The notes below the pieces were generated by a model. The model ran no database searches, was not told the origin of the DNA, and saw only the letters and a list, made by a program, of their open reading frames with translations. Source: Fodinibius sediminis (GTDB taxonomy: Bacteria > Bacteroidota > Rhodothermia > Balneolales > Balneolaceae). From it: a stretch of 53,968 nucleotides of DNA. The position numbers and the translations under genes are program-made. The DNA lies in NCBI RefSeq assembly GCF_900182555.1, contig NZ_FXTH01000021.1, positions 1 to 53,968 of the forward strand, read 5' to 3'. Shown in pieces: positions 51,440 through 53,968 of the stretch. How positions within the stretch are numbered: position 1 is the first letter of the stretch; each line of letters starts with the position of its first letter.

Positions 51440-53884
51440 ATGGATTCCTTTCAAAGCATAACTATTGAAGGCCAAATACTAAGTGCTGAAATACTTTCAA
51501 AACTGAGTCAAGAGGGGTATGACTATCAAACTCCTGAAGACTTTGGATTGGGCGAAAATCAGAAACTCCGTGATGAAATTCAGTTTGCCTATAGTTTAGC
51601 CCGCCAGCAGTGGGAAATTTTTAAGCAAAAGAAATCACGTTGGGAGGAATCGGAATGGGGTACCTCGGATACCCGAAACTATTGGATGCTACCGTTGCTG
51701 GATTCGCTGGGATACGAGCTGAGTTTTGAAAAAGCAGAAATGGTGAACGGCAAGAGCTATAATATCAGTCATCGTGGTATGGATCGCGGCGGGTTTCCGG
51801 TTCATATCATGAGTACGAAAGACAAGCTGGAACAAAAGCGTGATTATGGCGGATCCCGGCTGTCTCCACACGGATTGGTACAGGAATACCTGAATCTTAC
51901 TGAACACCTTTATGGACTGGTAACGAACGGTTCTAAATTACGTCTTCTTCGGGACTCTACCCGACTTTCGCGTCTATCATATGTAGAGTTCGATTTGGAA
52001 GCCATGTTTGAAGATGAACTGTACAGTGATTTTGCTGTTATGTTTCGACTCATCCATGCTAGCCGAATGCCCACACAGCCCGAAGAGAGTCCGGATTCTA
52101 TTATTGAGCAATATCACCAGGATGCAATTGAGTCTGGGGCGCGCATTCGTGAAAAGTTGCGTGGAAGCGTTGAGATTAGTTTGCAGACGCTGGGTAATGG
52201 TTTTCTGAAACATCCCGATAATGAAGAGCTTCGTCAGCTTATTGCCGATGGTGAAATAGACGCCACCAAGTTTTATGGAAAACTGCTGAAAATTATTTAC
52301 CGCCTGCTGTTTTTGATGGTATCGGAAGAGCGCAATATGATATATCCCAAACCGAAGGAGACTGACTGGGACGCGGAGCTGCTGCAGGAATATCGAGCTA
52401 TTTATAACAACTATTACAGCATTAACCGCTTGCGGTCGTTAGCGGAGCGAAAACATCAGCTCAATACCGATGAGGAAGATCTCTGGGAAAGTTTAAAACA
52501 GACCTTTGCTCTTTTTGAAAAAGAAGCCATTGGTCAGCGTTTAGGTATTCAGGCACTAAACGGAGACCTGTTTAGCCCGGCGGCCTTAGATCCGCTTTCT
52601 GAATGTAAGCTCACGAATGATGTACTGCTACGGAGCTTGGATGCTATTGCCCGTTTTGAAAACGAGAGCGGACAGTTAACGCGTGTTAATTACGGCGGGC
52701 TGGACGTGGAAGAGTTTGGATCGGTTTATGAAGCGTTACTGGACTATGATCCCAAAATTAAGAAGGGCGTTAATGTTTCTTTAGGAAGTGAATGGGCTTT
52801 TCAATTTGCTGAGGGTACAGAACGCAAAACAACGGGTTCTTACTATACACGAACCGAGCTGGTGCAGGAACTGATAAAATCAGCACTTGTTCCGGTTATT
52901 GAAGAGCGGCTGGAAGAAGCAGACAGTAAAGATGAGCGAATTCAGACGCTACTCGACCTGAAAATTTGCGATCCCGCGGTGGGATCGGGGCACTTTCTCC
53001 TGGCCGCAGCACGAAAGATTGCCGAATATTTAGCCAAAGAACGGACGGGAGAAGATCAGCCGGGACCTGATGCTCACAAGGAGGCTCGCAGAGAGGTTAT
53101 CCAGCACTGCATTTATGGGGTGGATATGAATCCCATGGCCGTGGAGCTTTGTAAGGTTGCCCTTTGGTTAGAGAGCCATTCAGTAGGATATCCATTGACA
53201 TTCCTCGATCATCATATCAAATGCGGTAATAGTTTGGTGGGACTTGATGATCTTGATCGATTGGATGAGGGAATCCCGGACGGTGCATTTGAGACGGTTA
53301 TTGGTGATGATAAAGGAATTGCTAAGAAGCTAAAGAAGCGAAATAGAAAAGAAAGAAAGTCTGGTAAGCAAACGGAACTACAGGCTTCTTCAGGTTCAGC
53401 GATACAGGCATTGGATCAATTCGCGAAGCGACTTAAAGAGATTGACCAAATGCCAGAGCAAACGGTTGAAGATATTAATGAAAAAGCCAAAGCTTATAAT
53501 CACTTCAAAAAGGAACAAGGATACAGGGATGCCCTGCATGCCGCTAATATATGGACAGGGGCTTTCTTTGTACAGAAAACCCAGAAAAACCTTGACAATA
53601 AACTGATACCAACAAGCCGTAAACTGCATTCTTATGTGGCAAATCCCCGAGGGGCCGATGCCAGATTCTTGGGAAAAATGGACTCGTTAGCCCAGAAGGA
53701 TAACTATTTCCACTGGCCGCTGGAATTCCCCGAAGTGCAAGCCCAGAATGGTTTTGATGTTGTTTTAGGGAATCCGCCTTGGGAACGCATTAAACTACAG
53801 GAGAAGGAATTCTTTAAAGGAAAGGATGATAAAATCGCAAACTCAAATAAGTCTAAAAGGAATAAATTAATAAGGGTCTTATGA
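51440..53884 (+). pseudogene. Eco57I/DrmMI/PglX-like adenine methylase, C-terminally truncated
   Basis: An 814-aa open frame of an N6-adenine DNA methyltransferase. It has a long N-terminal specificity/helical part, then SYYTRTELVQELI (~472), SAM-binding motif I DPAVGSGHFLLAAARK (~511-526), GVDMNPMAVELCKVALWLE and CGNSLVG. Catalytic motif IV VVLGNPPWERIKLQEKEFF is at ~773-791. Homologues of this type normally continue for several hundred residues after NPPW with the target-recognition region, but this frame stops 34 residues later. The following 84 bp match no methylase continuation in any frame, so the gene is probably interrupted or the frame damaged. In DISARM/BREX the methylase marks host DNA. 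Confidence 0.8.
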
Positions 53885-53968
53885 AGTTAAGCTCTCAAAG
53901 GGGGTCCTCTCGGAGCTTATCCAGTAAGACGTTATATAAGTTTTTATTTCGATGATTAAAACGGAATT
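53885..53968. other. Sequence beyond the methylase break, possible insertion
   Basis: No frame here continues the methylase. A short inverted repeat, TAAGCTC (53888-53894) and GAGCTTA (53913-53919), lies just inside. The most economical reading is the left end of an inserted mobile element, but no transposase or known end is visible in the 84 bases. Confidence 0.35.

Noticed and set aside
43440-53884. BREX system
   Set aside because: Only a PglX-like methylase is shared; no brxA, brxB, brxC/pglY, pglZ or brxL gene is present in the window.
35800-53968. CRISPR array
   Set aside because: No regularly spaced repeats of CRISPR size were seen in the defence region or elsewhere; the GTTACCCAAAT repeats are too short and adjacent.

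Overview
The window looks like a chromosomal segment of a Gram-negative bacterium of the Bacteroidota/Rhodothermota-Balneolota type. This is inferred from the outer-membrane efflux and CopB proteins, the many lipoproteins, the weak or absent Shine-Dalgarno sequences and the SHOCT/DUF302/DUF305 gene mix; no rRNA or marker gene is present to prove it. It has two parts that meet at about 35.85 kb.

Part 1 (1-30 kb) is a copper/heavy-metal resistance island. On the minus strand lie an HME-RND efflux system (cusC-cusB-cusA order of transcription), a DUF2231 membrane protein, a K+-channel-like protein, a DUF305 protein, a CueO-like multicopper oxidase, a SHOCT protein, copB, and a PcoA/CopA-type multicopper oxidase. 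A CusRS/CopRS-type two-component system is divergent from copA. Further right on the minus strand are an Asp/Asn/Gly-repeat lipoprotein, a Met-rich cytochrome c lipoprotein, an ATP-cone/glycoamylase fusion, small SHOCT and membrane proteins, a 32%-Met exported protein, a DUF302 protein and a CPH-type P1B ATPase. A ZIP transporter (plus) and an MBL-fold hydrolase (minus) follow. Five promoters of this set carry the same direct repeat, CCTTAAA-N4-CCTTAAA (11-bp period), 63-80 bp upstream of the start codon. I propose it is the operator of the response regulator encoded at 14659. The island is also decaying: I see broken copB, PII-like, SHOCT, DUF5676, outer-membrane-protein and lipoprotein genes, and a cytochrome oxidase subunit I gene broken by an exact 17-bp tandem duplication. 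A ~120-bp element with inverted ends (MITE-like) occurs as two full copies and one partial copy.

Part 1b (30.4-35.3 kb) is a tight plus-strand operon of five overlapping genes (two membrane proteins, an Acg-like nitroreductase, a DUF6544-like protein and a serine hydrolase lipoprotein) of unknown joint function, followed by a broken lipoprotein gene.

Part 2 (35.85 kb to the end) is an integrated element. Its left border is the 3' part of a tRNA-Arg(UCG) gene with the tRNA terminator still attached. Inside are dyad and direct repeats, a P4-type tyrosine integrase, an unknown coiled-coil protein, an AlpA-type regulator, a P4-type SF3 helicase/primase and a zinc-ribbon/Toprim primase-like protein. 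The cargo is anti-phage: an AbiEi/AbiEii toxin-antitoxin pair, then three large co-directional genes. These are a 1706-aa DEAD-type helicase with a DUF1998 region and a C-terminal Vsr/DUF559-like nuclease region, a 942-aa SNF2/DrmD-like helicase, and an Eco57I/DrmMI/PglX-like adenine methylase. The trio mixes parts known from DISARM and Druantia and is the best candidate here for an undescribed defence-system variant. The methylase reading frame stops just after its NPPW motif, which suggests interruption by another insertion at the right edge. The right half is visibly more AT-rich than the left.
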